Positions 54,501-63,161 of a stretch of 64,000 nucleotides of DNA are shown here, one piece after another (the first letter of the stretch is position 1; each line of letters starts with the position of its first letter). Where the stretch lies: positions 248,001 to 312,000 of the forward strand of contig CAVSPC010000016.1 of NCBI GenBank assembly GCA_963729795.1. Reading direction: 5' to 3'. The position numbers and the translations under genes are program-made. The DNA comes from CAWBBA01 sp963729795. Lineage in GTDB: Bacteria; Desulfobacterota; Desulfomonilia; Desulfomonilales; Desulfomonilaceae. Under the pieces are notes generated by a model that had not been told where the DNA came from, made no database searches, and saw only the letters and a list, made by a program, of their open reading frames with translations.

Positions 54501-56472
54501 CATTGCCGCTCAATCCATCGGAGAACCTGGAACTCAGCTCACCATGCGAACATTCCATATCGGTGGGACAGCCTCTCTGAAACGCAACATTATCTCGGCA
54601 CGCAAGCGCGGCAAGGTATCCTTCGAGAAAGAGAAGGACAAAGTTAAGGCCATCATGGTCTCAGAGGAATTTTCCATCGATGAGTCCGAAGTGGAAAAAT
54701 GGCTGATTGAAAATGGCCAGACCCTACGTGAAAACTCGTTCCTCCACGAAGGGCCGAACCATAAACTGCACGAAGCCGAGCGACTGGGCGGTAAGATCGA
54801 GATCTCTCTGGACAGGAAATCGTTCATTATACAGGACGAAGATGGGATCAAGCACCAGTTCGTAATCCCCGGGGACAGCCGTTTCGTTGTCAGGCATGGG
54901 GAGAGGATGTCGCCGTACACTTTCATCTATGAAACATCTCAGGGTACGCCCCGCATGACTGAAGCAGAAAAGCGCGGCGGCATCTTTCAGCTCAGAGGCG
55001 TCAAGGGTAAGACTGCGCGCTTCCGGCTGTACGAGCGATATCCCGTAATGGACTACATGAATGTGAAAGTTCAGGACGGTGATAGGATCGAGTCCGAAGG
55101 ACAGGTCCTGTTGGAATGGTTGGGTTCGGGCTCTTCGGAGCTTTTCTCACGCAACGAAGGGCGCGTTAAATTCATTGATCTTAAAACCGTTACCAACAGA
55201 GACGGCGAACTAGTGGTGATGAACCGAAACGGCTCCATTGCCATCACCGATGAGAAAGGACGGGAAAGAGAGCGAAACAAGGTCATTTATGGAGCCCGTC
55301 TGAGAGTGTCGGACAAAGAAACCGTGAACCGGGAGACACTGCTTGCAGAATGGGACCCCTACACCATCCCGATTATCACGGATGTTTCCGGAAAGGTGAA
55401 GTTCGGGGACGTGATCGAAAGCCTCACCATGAATGAACAGGTGGACGAAGTCACCGGTCTGTCCCGAAAGGTTATTGTCGAATACAAAGACAAAGACACT
55501 GAGATCAGGCCCAGGGTCTCGATTAAAGACGAGCATGGTAAGACCATCAAAGTGGGTGACTCCGAAGCTCGATATCTCCTCCCCGTAGGCGCGAACATCA
55601 TGGTCAAGGAGGGCGAAGACGTTCACGCCGGCGATGTCATTGCCAAGATCCCTCGAGAGACCACCAAGACCAAGGATATTACTGGAGGTCTCCCCCGTGT
55701 TGCCGAATTATTCGAGGCGCGCAAACCCAAAGAGTTTGCCATCATTTCGGAGATCGACGGTCTGGTGAGCTTCGGCAAGGACACAAAAGGCAAACGCAAA
55801 GTGATCGTGACCCCTGAAGTGGGCGAACCCAAAGAATATCTTATTCCCAAAGGCAAGCATATTTCAGTGCACTCGGGTGACTGGGTTCAAGCCGGGGAAG
55901 CTCTCATGGAGGGCTCCACCAATCCGCACGATCTGCTCGGAATCAAGGGTGAGAAAGATCTGGCGAAGTACCTCGTGGACGAAGTGCAGGAAGTCTATCG
56001 GCTCCAGGGAGTCAAGATCAATGACAAGCACATAGAAGTAATAGTCAGACAGATGCTGCGACGAGTTCGTGTAAAGGAGGTTGGCGACACCGACTTCCTT
56101 GTAGGCGAGCAGATCGAGCGATCCGTATTCCAGGAAGAAAACAACCGCGTAATGGACGCCGGTGGTACCCCGGCGGTTGGTGAACCCCTGCTCCTCGGGA
56201 TCACCAAGGCATCCCTGTCTACGGATTCCTTTATCAGCGCGGCGAGTTTCCAGGAGACGACCAAGGTTCTTACCGAAGCCTCGATTTGCGGAAAAATAGA
56301 CCACCTACGGGGCTTGAAAGAGAACGTGATCATGGGAAGACTCATCCCCGCGGGTACTGGTCTGGCCAGGTACAAAAACCTCAGGCTGGAGCACGAAGGG
56401 ACGGAGGAGGCAGTCCGTCCCGGCCGTCAGGAAAGGCGGCAGGTGGGAGAGACTATTCAGGACATTGCTTGA
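51538..56472 (+). CDS. rpoC: RNA polymerase subunit beta-prime with enlarged trigger-loop insert
   Basis: 1644 residues from TTG 51538, preceded by AAGGAGG. Zinc site Cys 71, 73, 86, 89; catalytic NADFDGD near 540-546; bridge helix and second zinc ribbon CQSRRGVCGLC near 958-968. The trigger-loop insert (SI3 type) stretches from HIGGTAS (~1005) to GGLPRVAELFEARKPK (~1383), about 370 residues. In E. coli it is ~190, so roughly 180-200 extra residues sit at its N-terminal side (from KRGKVSFEKEKDKVK to about EGRVKFIDLK). No frame defect. Confidence 0.98.
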   Translation: MEEIYYSFFEKPKDPLNFNAVRISLASPEKIRSWSHGEVKKPETINYRTFKPERDGLFCAKIFGPVKDYECNCGKYKRMKHRGTICEKCGVEVIQSKVRRERMGHIELATPVAHIWFLKSLPSRIGTLLDLTLKEVERVLYFESFLVIAPGKTNLEPGTLINEEKYRQTMEEFGPGSFEARMGGEAVRDMLEKLDLVSESIKLREDMKDSTSEAKRKKLAKRLRVLESLKGIDPESLVNELTALYQDVDPDDEMGRFLDEVIQSARAIQVKWEETDAWEVRKVLAYVDINNIVDRLTRSRVIRPADLGKFRQWQNPAWMILTTVPVIPPDLRPLVPLDGGRFATSDLNDLYRRVINRNNRLKRLKELNAPEIILRNEKRMLQEAVDVLFDNGRRGRVITGPNKRPLKSLSDMLKGKQGRFRQNLLGKRVDYSGRSVIVVGPDLRLHQCGLPKRMALELFKPFIYSKLEERGYVTTIKSAKKLVEKETPEVWDILEDVVKEYPVLLNRAPTLHRLGIQAFEPVLIEGKAIQLHPLVCTAFNADFDGDQMAVHIPLSIEAQVEARVLMMSTNNILSPAHGKPIIVPTQDIVLGLYYLTRESVDPELEGKIRIFADTSEVRVAYDAGVVDLHEKILLRDNGERISTTVGRILLREIVPEEIPFSVINRVMKKKELANLIDEAYRRCGDKKTVILADQLKDLGYTFATKAGLSICVDDMVVPESKKDIINKAREEVLEIQNQYKEGLITDGERYNKVIDIWARANEDISERMMSGLRTMTITLQDGAEKKVESFNPIYMMADSGARGSTQQIRQLAGMRGLMAKPTGEIIETPIEANFREGLTVLQYFISTHGARKGLADTALKTANSGYLTRRLVDVAQDAIISEVDCGTLDGIEMASLEEGGEIIEHVADRILGRVALEDIEHPFTGEIIVGANEEITEEHREKIQDAGIDRVKIRSVLTCQSRRGVCGLCYGRDLAHGRMVNIGEAVGIIAAQSIGEPGTQLTMRTFHIGGTASLKRNIISARKRGKVSFEKEKDKVKAIMVSEEFSIDESEVEKWLIENGQTLRENSFLHEGPNHKLHEAERLGGKIEISLDRKSFIIQDEDGIKHQFVIPGDSRFVVRHGERMSPYTFIYETSQGTPRMTEAEKRGGIFQLRGVKGKTARFRLYERYPVMDYMNVKVQDGDRIESEGQVLLEWLGSGSSELFSRNEGRVKFIDLKTVTNRDGELVVMNRNGSIAITDEKGRERERNKVIYGARLRVSDKETVNRETLLAEWDPYTIPIITDVSGKVKFGDVIESLTMNEQVDEVTGLSRKVIVEYKDKDTEIRPRVSIKDEHGKTIKVGDSEARYLLPVGANIMVKEGEDVHAGDVIAKIPRETTKTKDITGGLPRVAELFEARKPKEFAIISEIDGLVSFGKDTKGKRKVIVTPEVGEPKEYLIPKGKHISVHSGDWVQAGEALMEGSTNPHDLLGIKGEKDLAKYLVDEVQEVYRLQGVKINDKHIEVIVRQMLRRVRVKEVGDTDFLVGEQIERSVFQEENNRVMDAGGTPAVGEPLLLGITKASLSTDSFISAASFQETTKVLTEASICGKIDHLRGLKENVIMGRLIPAGTGLARYKNLRLEHEGTEEAVRPGRQERRQVGETIQDIA

Positions 56473-56630
56473 ATACGAGCAGGTGATTCGATTTAAAACG
56501 CGCGTGGCGCGATTTAGCGCCACACCGGTTGCGGGTGCACCCGGGGCCTGGAGGCGAGAAGGATTGATCGAGTTTTAGGTTGAGTGACATAAATGCTTTA
56601 AACGTTTAGAAAGAGATTTGTTGCCGTCCG

Positions 56631-56664
56631 GGGCCGGAAATCTTCTTTCCGGCCTTTGCTTTTT
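56631..56664 (+). terminator. Rho-independent terminator after rpoC
   Basis: GGCCGGAAA (56632-56640), 5-nt loop, TTTCCGGCC (56646-56654), then TTTGCTTTTT. Separates rpoBC from the str operon. Confidence 0.85.
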
Positions 56665-56676
56665 ATGAAAAAAGGG

Positions 56677-56706
56677 TTGACAACCCCGTGACGATCTGAG
56701 CATACT
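56677..56706 (+). promoter_or_regulatory. Predicted promoter of the str operon
   Basis: TTGACA (56677-56682), 18-bp spacer, CATACT (56701-56706), ~30 nt before rpsL and right after the rpoC terminator. Confidence 0.6.
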
Positions 56707-56736
56707 ACCGGGATACATATTTGGAGGTCATGGCGC

Positions 56737-57108
56737 ATGCCGACGATTAACCAGCTGGTCAGAAAAGGACGAACACGGCCCAGGAAAAAAACCTCGGCCC
56801 CGGCACTGACCAACTGCCCCCAACGCCGGGGAGTCTGTGTGAGAGTCTATACTACGACGCCCAAGAAGCCGAACTCCGCGTTGAGGAAGGTCGCCAGAGT
56901 CCGTCTCACCAATGGGTACGAAGTCACCTCCTATATCCCCGGTATCGGTCACAATCTGCAGGAGCACTCAGTTGTCCTTATCCGAGGCGGGCGCGTCAAA
57001 GACTTGCCCGGCGTACGTTACCATATTATCAGGGGTGCTCAGGACGCGTTCGGTGTACAGGACCGAAAGCAGGGGAGATCAAAATACGGAACAAAAAGGC
57101 CCAAATAA
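56737..57108 (+). CDS. rpsL: 30S ribosomal protein S12
   Basis: 123 residues. TTTPKKPNSALRKVARV carries the Lys of the streptomycin site in its wild-type form, and LPGVRYHIIRG is the second conserved loop (Pro-Gly-Val). Decoding-centre protein. TTGGAGG precedes the ATG. First gene of the str operon; a 290-nt spacer with no recognised element separates it from rpsG. Confidence 0.98.
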   Translation: MPTINQLVRKGRTRPRKKTSAPALTNCPQRRGVCVRVYTTTPKKPNSALRKVARVRLTNGYEVTSYIPGIGHNLQEHSVVLIRGGRVKDLPGVRYHIIRGAQDAFGVQDRKQGRSKYGTKRPK

Positions 57109-57398
57109 TTCTGCCTGATTCGGCGGTTCGGGGCGTTCCGAAAATATGGAGTGAATAAGCCGCAGGAAACGCACCAACTGGTGAATCGCTAAACGATCAG
57201 GAGCCTAATCTTTACGGGTCCGGGTAAACCGTCAAATGCGACGGGGTAGGTTTAGAAGGGGATACTCAAAGGTGCAACAGCGGAGGATAGCTCGCTGTGG
57301 CCTTCTGGACCTTTCCAACCTGGAAGCTGCCCGGTGCAGCACGTTCTGAAGACTGCCATAAACTGGACGGCGCAAGCCCCAAACTGGAGCGAAGTGCA

Positions 57399-57869
57399 AT
57401 GCCGAGAAAAGGGAAAGTCCCCAAGAGGGACGTTTTGCCCGATCCGAAATACCACAGCAAACTTGTTGCCAAGTTCATACATGGAATCATGTGGGAGGGC
57501 AAGAAGTCTATTGCCGAAGGTATTCTCTACGATTGTTTCGAAATCATGGTAAAAAAGACGAACGAAGATCCCCTCAAATTGTTCGAAAAGGCCGTGGAGA
57601 ATGTCAAACCTGTGCTGGAGGTCCGTTCCAGGCGCGTGGGCGGAAGCACATATCAGGTGCCTGTGGAAATTCGTCCGGAGAGAAGGCAAGCCCTAGCAAT
57701 CCGCTGGCTCATACAATACTCCCGCGGACGTGGTGAACATAGCATGAAGGAGAAACTCGCTGCAGAGCTTCTCGACGCAGCCTCCAACAAGGGTAGCGCG
57801 GTCAAAAAGAAGGAGGACACCCACAAGATGGCCGAAGCCAATAAAGCTTTCGCCCATTACAGGTGGTAG
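57399..57869 (+). CDS. rpsG: 30S ribosomal protein S7
   Basis: 156 residues from ATG 57399 (GGAG upstream), product MPRKGKVPKRDVLPDPKY; the upstream frame is not S7-like. Conserved EVRSRRVGGSTYQVPVEI and the C-terminal KMAEANKAFAHYRW. Nucleates the 30S head. Confidence 0.97.
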   Translation: MPRKGKVPKRDVLPDPKYHSKLVAKFIHGIMWEGKKSIAEGILYDCFEIMVKKTNEDPLKLFEKAVENVKPVLEVRSRRVGGSTYQVPVEIRPERRQALAIRWLIQYSRGRGEHSMKEKLAAELLDAASNKGSAVKKKEDTHKMAEANKAFAHYRW

Positions 57870-57892
57870 TGATCCAGGGAAGACCGAACCCC

Positions 57893-59992
57893 ATGAAAGG
57901 AGACTCTCTAACAAAAACCCGAAACATCGGGATAATGGCCCATATTGACGCGGGAAAGACCACCACGACCGAGCGTGTCTTATATTACACAGGTGTTTCC
58001 CATCGAATGGGTGAGGTCCATGACGGCAATGCAGTCATGGACTGGATGGAACAGGAGCAGGAACGGGGAATTACGATTACTTCCGCTGCCACCGCGTGTC
58101 AGTGGAAAAAGCACAGAATCAACATAATCGACACACCCGGACACGTGGACTTCACTATCGAAGTGGAGCGATCCTTACGGGTGCTGGATGGAGCGGTTGC
58201 TCTCTTCTGTGCAGTGGGCGGAGTGGAACCCCAATCTGAAGCGGTGTGGAAGCAGGCTGAACGTTATGGCATCCCTAGAATCGCCTTTATCAATAAAATG
58301 GACCGCGTGGGCGCGGATTACTTGAGAGTCGTCGAAATGATGAAAACCAGACTAAGGACCAACCCCGTTTTGCTTCAGATCCCGGTCGGATCCGAAGACG
58401 CCTTTAGCGGGGTTATCGACCTCATTGCCATGAAACGCATTCTCTTTGACGATGAGTCTGCGGGCACGAAGTTCGAGGTCCTGGACGTGCCCCCGGAGTA
58501 TTACGAGAAGGCTGTTGAAGCAAGGCAACAAATGCTCGAGAGCGTCTGCGAACTCGACGATGAACTTCTGGAACGTTATCTGGAAGGGGACACTGACATT
58601 CCTGCCGACTTGATTTACCAGACGCTTCGCCAAGGAACCCTGGATCTGAAGACCACTCCGGTCCTCATGGGTACTGCATTCAAGAACAAAGGTATTCAGC
58701 AACTTCTCGATGCCGTGGTCGATTTTCTCCCTTCACCTCTCGATGTCCCGCCTATCCAAGGAAAAGACACGAAGGGGAAAACTGTCACCCGACCGGTCGA
58801 CGGGCCCTTCTCTGCCCTGGCTTTTAAAGTGATGAACGACCCGTATACAGGCAATCTCACCTTCTTCAGGGTCTATTCGGGCAGTCTTACATCCGGATCG
58901 GGTGTATACAACGTCAATAACGACAAGAAAGAACGAATCGGCCGCCTGCTGAAGATGCATGCCAATCAGCGGGAAGAGGTAAAAGAAGCCCGCGCCGGAG
59001 ACATAATTGCCGCAGTGGGACTCAAATATACGCGAACCGGCGACACGCTGTCAGACGAAGATCACCCTGTGTTGCTGGAATCGATGGAATTCCCTGAACC
59101 GGTGATTTCTGTGGCCCTTGAGCCCAAATCCCGTGACGAAGTCGAAAAGCTGTCCAGATCTCTCGGCCGATTATTGCGGGAAGATCCGTCGCTGAAGGTC
59201 AAAGTGGATCGCGAAACAGGCCAGACAATACTGTCCGGAATGGGTGAGCTCCACCTGGAAATAGTGGTGGACCGGCTCCTCAGAGAATTTCAGGTGGAAG
59301 CGTCGGTCGGAGAACCTCAGGTTGCCTTCCGTGAAACTCTCACCCGGCCTACTAAAATACACTATCGCCACGTGAAACAGACCGGAGGAAAAGGTCAGTT
59401 TGCCGAAGTGGTCCTCGAAGTGCAGCCGGCAGAACGTGGCAGCGGTCTGGAGTTCATTGACAAAATAACCGGGGGAGTCATACCGAAAGAATTCATAAAG
59501 CCTGTAGAGGCTGGCGTACGGCATGCAATGGAGGCCGGCGTGTTGTCGGGATACCCTGTCGTTGACATTAAGGTAACCCTGGCCGACGGCAAGTATCATG
59601 AAGTTGACTCATCAGAAATGGCCTTCAAAATGGCCGGATTCATGGCTTTCAGAGAGGCGTGCGGCAAAGGGCGGAGCGTTCTTCTCGAGCCTATCATGGA
59701 CGTCGAGGTCGTGACGCCCGGTGAATTCTTGGGTGATGTACTGGGCGACTTGACGGCAAGGCGAGGAAAGATCCTCGGCATGGAAAGCCATTTGGGGACC
59801 CAAACCGTAGGAGTCAGGGTGCCTCTGGCGAGAATGTTCGGATATGCAACGGATTTGAGGAGCTTAACACAAGGCCGCGCTACCTTTACTATGCGATTTT
59901 CCCATTATGAGCCGGCACCGCAATCTGTCACCGAAAAGATCGTTGCCGGATTCAAGCAATCTGGAGGAGCCCATGGGCAAGGCGAAATTTGA
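57893..59992 (+). CDS. fusA: Elongation factor G
   Basis: 699 residues from ATG 57893. G-domain motifs AHIDAGKTTTTE, DTPGHVDFTIE and NKMDRVGADY; domain IV/V motifs GGKGQFAEV and GRATFTMRFSHYEP. Catalyses translocation. The last codons (GGAHGQGEI) are read from the tuf ribosome site and start codon: the fusA stop at 59992 lies 20 nt inside tuf copy 2. This C-terminal tail is therefore set by the duplicated tuf segment. Function should be unaffected. Confidence 0.97.
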   Translation: MKGDSLTKTRNIGIMAHIDAGKTTTTERVLYYTGVSHRMGEVHDGNAVMDWMEQEQERGITITSAATACQWKKHRINIIDTPGHVDFTIEVERSLRVLDGAVALFCAVGGVEPQSEAVWKQAERYGIPRIAFINKMDRVGADYLRVVEMMKTRLRTNPVLLQIPVGSEDAFSGVIDLIAMKRILFDDESAGTKFEVLDVPPEYYEKAVEARQQMLESVCELDDELLERYLEGDTDIPADLIYQTLRQGTLDLKTTPVLMGTAFKNKGIQQLLDAVVDFLPSPLDVPPIQGKDTKGKTVTRPVDGPFSALAFKVMNDPYTGNLTFFRVYSGSLTSGSGVYNVNNDKKERIGRLLKMHANQREEVKEARAGDIIAAVGLKYTRTGDTLSDEDHPVLLESMEFPEPVISVALEPKSRDEVEKLSRSLGRLLREDPSLKVKVDRETGQTILSGMGELHLEIVVDRLLREFQVEASVGEPQVAFRETLTRPTKIHYRHVKQTGGKGQFAEVVLEVQPAERGSGLEFIDKITGGVIPKEFIKPVEAGVRHAMEAGVLSGYPVVDIKVTLADGKYHEVDSSEMAFKMAGFMAFREACGKGRSVLLEPIMDVEVVTPGEFLGDVLGDLTARRGKILGMESHLGTQTVGVRVPLARMFGYATDLRSLTQGRATFTMRFSHYEPAPQSVTEKIVAGFKQSGGAHGQGEI

Positions 59993-61187
59993 GCGAACCA
60001 AGCCTCACGTGAATGTTGGGACGATAGGTCACATAGATCACGGAAAGACAACCCTGACAGCGGCGATCACGCGGATATTGTCGAAGAAGGGGATGGCAGA
60101 GTATGTGCCGTTTGAGGAGATAGACAAGGCTCCGGAGGAGAAGGAGCGAGGAATCACCATAGCGACGGCGCATGTGGAATATCAGACAGACAAGCGGCAC
60201 TATGCGCACGTGGACTGTCCGGGACATGCGGACTACATCAAGAACATGATAACCGGTGCGGCCCAGATGGACGGTGCGATCCTTGTGGTGGGAGCCAATG
60301 ACGGTCCCATGCCGCAGACGAGAGAGCATATACTTCTGGCTCGTCAGGTGGGAGTTCCGTATATAGTGGTTTTTTTGAACAAGACGGACATGGTGGACGA
60401 TCCGGAGTTGATCGAGTTGGTGGAGCTTGAGCTTCGCGAGTTATTGAGTTCGTACGAGTTTCCGGGTGATGACATACCGATAATAAAGGGTAGTGCGCTC
60501 AAGGCCCTGGAGGCCGGGGATCCTGCTCATCCGGATGCGAAGTGCATACTTGAGCTTATGGATGCGGTGGATTCGTACGTACCAGTCCCTGTACGGGAGA
60601 CGGACAAGCCCTTCTTGATGCCTGTGGAGGACGTGTTCAGCATATCGGGTCGTGGTACGGTTGTTACCGGTAGAGTGGAGCGCGGTCGGATCAAGGTGAA
60701 CGAAGAGGTTGAGATAGTGGGGATACGCGAGACGCGCAAGACTGTCTGTACCGGAGTGGAGATGTTTCGCAAGGTGCTGGATTCAGGAGAGGCCGGGGAC
60801 AATGTTGGACTTCTCCTTCGCGGCATAAAGCGGGACGAGGTGGAGCGCGGTCAGGTGGTAGCGCATCCTGGTACGATCACCCCTCACACGAAGTTCAAGG
60901 CGGAGACGTACATCCTGGCCAAGGAGGAAGGCGGGCGTCACACGCCGTTTTTCAACGGTTACCGGCCCCAGTTCTACTTCCGGACTACGGACGTGACCGG
61001 AGTGATAACGCTCCCCGAAGGAGTGGAGATGGTGATGCCCGGGGACAATGTATCCCTGGAGGGCCACCTGATTACCCCAATCGCCATGGAAGATGGCCTG
61101 CGCTTTGCGATCAGAGAAGGCGGAAGGACAGTTGGCGCAGGGGTTGTCTCCCAGATCATCGAATAACTTTAACCGTGTCGTCGCAGC
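59963..61187. repeat. 1225-bp duplicated tuf segment, copy 2
   Basis: Near-identical to 42315-43539. The left edge falls inside the fusA coding region and the right edge ends ~20 nt before rpsJ, so the repeat edges are sharp. Confidence 0.95.
59973..61166 (+). CDS. tuf: Elongation factor Tu, copy 2
   Basis: 397 residues, protein identical to copy 1. The ATG at 59973 is preceded by GGAGGAG inside the fusA 3' end. The longer in-frame extension upstream overlaps fusA and is rejected. It lies in the usual str-operon place between fusA and rpsJ. Confidence 0.98.
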   Translation: MGKAKFERTKPHVNVGTIGHIDHGKTTLTAAITRILSKKGMAEYVPFEEIDKAPEEKERGITIATAHVEYQTDKRHYAHVDCPGHADYIKNMITGAAQMDGAILVVGANDGPMPQTREHILLARQVGVPYIVVFLNKTDMVDDPELIELVELELRELLSSYEFPGDDIPIIKGSALKALEAGDPAHPDAKCILELMDAVDSYVPVPVRETDKPFLMPVEDVFSISGRGTVVTGRVERGRIKVNEEVEIVGIRETRKTVCTGVEMFRKVLDSGEAGDNVGLLLRGIKRDEVERGQVVAHPGTITPHTKFKAETYILAKEEGGRHTPFFNGYRPQFYFRTTDVTGVITLPEGVEMVMPGDNVSLEGHLITPIAMEDGLRFAIREGGRTVGAGVVSQIIE

Positions 61188-61206
61188 ACAGTGTGGGGAC
61201 TTGAGC

Positions 61207-61521
61207 ATGGATATGCAAACTCTCAAAATTAGAATCAGATTGAAAGCCTACGACCACAAGCTCCTGGACCAATCGGCAGCGGAGATTGTAGACACAGCCT
61301 GGCGTACAGGGGCAAAGGTTGCCGGCCCGATACCTCTCCCGACGAGGATTCACAAGTACACAGTGTTGCGATCTCCTCATGTCGACAAGAAGTCCCGGGA
61401 GCAGTTCGAAATAAGAGTTCACAAGCGATTGCTTGATATTTTGGAACCGACTCAGCAAACGCTGGACGCCTTAATGAAATTGGACCTGTCGCCAGGGGTA
61501 GACGTCGAGATAAAGGCCTGA
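61207..61521 (+). CDS. rpsJ: 30S ribosomal protein S10
   Basis: 104 residues from ATG 61207 (an ATG two codons later is possible), core QTLKIRIRLKAYDHKLLDQS and the IPLPTRIHKYTVLRSPHVDKKSREQFE loop. Also NusE, the partner of NusB and NusG in antitermination. Begins the S10 operon. Confidence 0.97.
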   Translation: MDMQTLKIRIRLKAYDHKLLDQSAAEIVDTAWRTGAKVAGPIPLPTRIHKYTVLRSPHVDKKSREQFEIRVHKRLLDILEPTQQTLDALMKLDLSPGVDVEIKA

Positions 61522-61549
61522 GGAACACCGGATAGGCAAGGAGCTGAAC

Positions 61550-62155
61550 ATGATTCAGGGAATGATCGGGAAAAAACTGGGAATGGTCCAGCTCTTCGAT
61601 GAAGAGGGCCACGCCATGGGGGTCACTGTGGTGGAGGCAGGTCCGTGCACGGTGATCCAGAAGAGAGGTGATTCCAAGTTTCAAGTGGGGTACTCCCCTG
61701 CAAAGGAACATAAAGTCTCCAAACCTCTTCTCGGCCAATTCCGAAAGGCGGGCACCACCCCGTTCAGAATATTGAAGGAATTCCCTGCGGATGATGCGGA
61801 TTCCATAGAAATCGGGCAGGAATTCAGGGCGGACATCTTCAACACCGGGGATACCGTAAAGGTAACGGGTACCGGAAAAGGCAAAGGATTCGCCGGCGTG
61901 CTCAAAAAGTGGAATTTCGGAGGAGGACGAGAAACTCACGGTTCTCGGTCACACCGAATCCCCGGGTCGGTTGGACAATGCGCTTGGCCCTCGCGGATTT
62001 TCAAAGGAAAAAAAATGCCTGGCAGACTGGGCGGTGGCCAAGTGACTGCACCTTCGGTCAAAGTTGTGGAAGTTCGGCCTGATGAAAATCTGATCTTTCT
62101 TAAAGGTCCCATCCCTGGAGCTAGAGGGGCCATCATTGTGATAAGGAAAAGCTGA
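61550..62155 (+). CDS. rplC: 50S ribosomal protein L3
   Basis: 201 residues. MIGKKLGMVQLFDEEG at the N-terminus; the RETHGSRSHRIPGSVGQC segment is the conserved peptidyl-transferase-proximal finger (its Gln is the usual methylation site). The stop shares one base with the rplD ATG. Confidence 0.97.
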   Translation: MIQGMIGKKLGMVQLFDEEGHAMGVTVVEAGPCTVIQKRGDSKFQVGYSPAKEHKVSKPLLGQFRKAGTTPFRILKEFPADDADSIEIGQEFRADIFNTGDTVKVTGTGKGKGFAGVLKKWNFGGGRETHGSRSHRIPGSVGQCAWPSRIFKGKKMPGRLGGGQVTAPSVKVVEVRPDENLIFLKGPIPGARGAIIVIRKS

Positions 62156-62781
62156 TGCCCTTGGTAGATGTGATCAACCAAAAAGGGGAAAAAGTCAACT
62201 CCATCGAGCTGGATGAGACCGTGTTCAACGCGGACATCCGGGACTCCCTGGTCCAGAAGGTGGTGGTGTGGCAATTGGCGAAACGCCGAAGTGGCACCGC
62301 CTCCACAAAGACTCGAGGAGAGATCTCGGGAGGCGGCAAAAAGCCTTGGCGGCAAAAGGGTACCGGCCGGGCAAGAGCAGGCACCAACCGGTCCCCAATC
62401 TGGACTGGAGGCGGAACGATCTTTGGCCCTAAGCCTCGCTCCTACGCTTTTTCTCTCCCCAAGAAGGTCCGAAAGGCTGCCCTCAGATCGGCCCTTAGTT
62501 CCAAGCTCAAAGACGACCAGCTCACTATCGTGGACAAAATCGAACTTGAAGCCCCCAAGACCAGGCTCTTCATCGAGACTATGAAGGCGATGGGTTTCGA
62601 AACTGAAAAGACTCTGGTTGTAACTGCTGGGAAAGACGAGTCATTGCAACGGTCATCGCAAAATCTCTATCGGGTGTTGGTGCTCCCCACAGAGGGGCTC
62701 AACGTCTACGACCTGCTTCGTTTCGACCGTCTGGTGGTCCTCGAAGCTGCGGTTCCAAGAATACATGAGAGGTTGGGCTAA
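62155..62781 (+). CDS. rplD: 50S ribosomal protein L4
   Basis: 208 residues with the exit-tunnel loop KPWRQKGTGRARAG and GGGTIFGPKPR. In many bacteria it represses the S10 operon. The start overlaps rplC by one base and the end shares one base with rplW. Confidence 0.97.
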   Translation: MPLVDVINQKGEKVNSIELDETVFNADIRDSLVQKVVVWQLAKRRSGTASTKTRGEISGGGKKPWRQKGTGRARAGTNRSPIWTGGGTIFGPKPRSYAFSLPKKVRKAALRSALSSKLKDDQLTIVDKIELEAPKTRLFIETMKAMGFETEKTLVVTAGKDESLQRSSQNLYRVLVLPTEGLNVYDLLRFDRLVVLEAAVPRIHERLG

Positions 62782-63071
62782 TGCTGGAAGAGTACCAAAT
62801 AGTCCGACGACCCATAGTTACTGAAAAGGGAACCACCCTCAAAGAAGAGAACAATCAGCTTGTCTTCGAGGTGGCGCTCGGGGCCAATAAGTCCGAGATC
62901 AAGAAGGCCGTTGAGAAACTTTTCAAAGTAACAGTCTTGTCTGTCCGAACTCAGAACCGCCTCGGAAAACGTAAACGGCTCGGTCGCTCGGTTGGCCGCC
63001 GCAAGCATTGGAAAAAGGCGCTTGTGACGCTTAAAGAGGGTGATCGTGTGGACTATTTTGAAGGAGTTTAG
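62781..63071 (+). CDS. rplW: 50S ribosomal protein L23
   Basis: 96 residues, IVRRPIVTEKGTTL at the N-terminus and the conserved KKAVEKLFKVTVLSVRTQN core. Forms the tunnel-exit docking site for trigger factor and SRP. Confidence 0.97.
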   Translation: MLEEYQIVRRPIVTEKGTTLKEENNQLVFEVALGANKSEIKKAVEKLFKVTVLSVRTQNRLGKRKRLGRSVGRRKHWKKALVTLKEGDRVDYFEGV

Positions 63072-63161
63072 ATTTGGATTGCACTGTCTGGTCGGCTTTT
63101 GGAGTAAGCTCCAAACTCAGCATGGACCGATCCGGACATAAATAGCGTCAAGGACTGATTC

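Noticed and set aside
59907..59972. N-terminal extension of tuf copy 2 into fusA
   Set aside because: Copy 1 lacks it, the GGAGGAG site precedes the internal ATG, and the extra residues are fusA codons in another frame.
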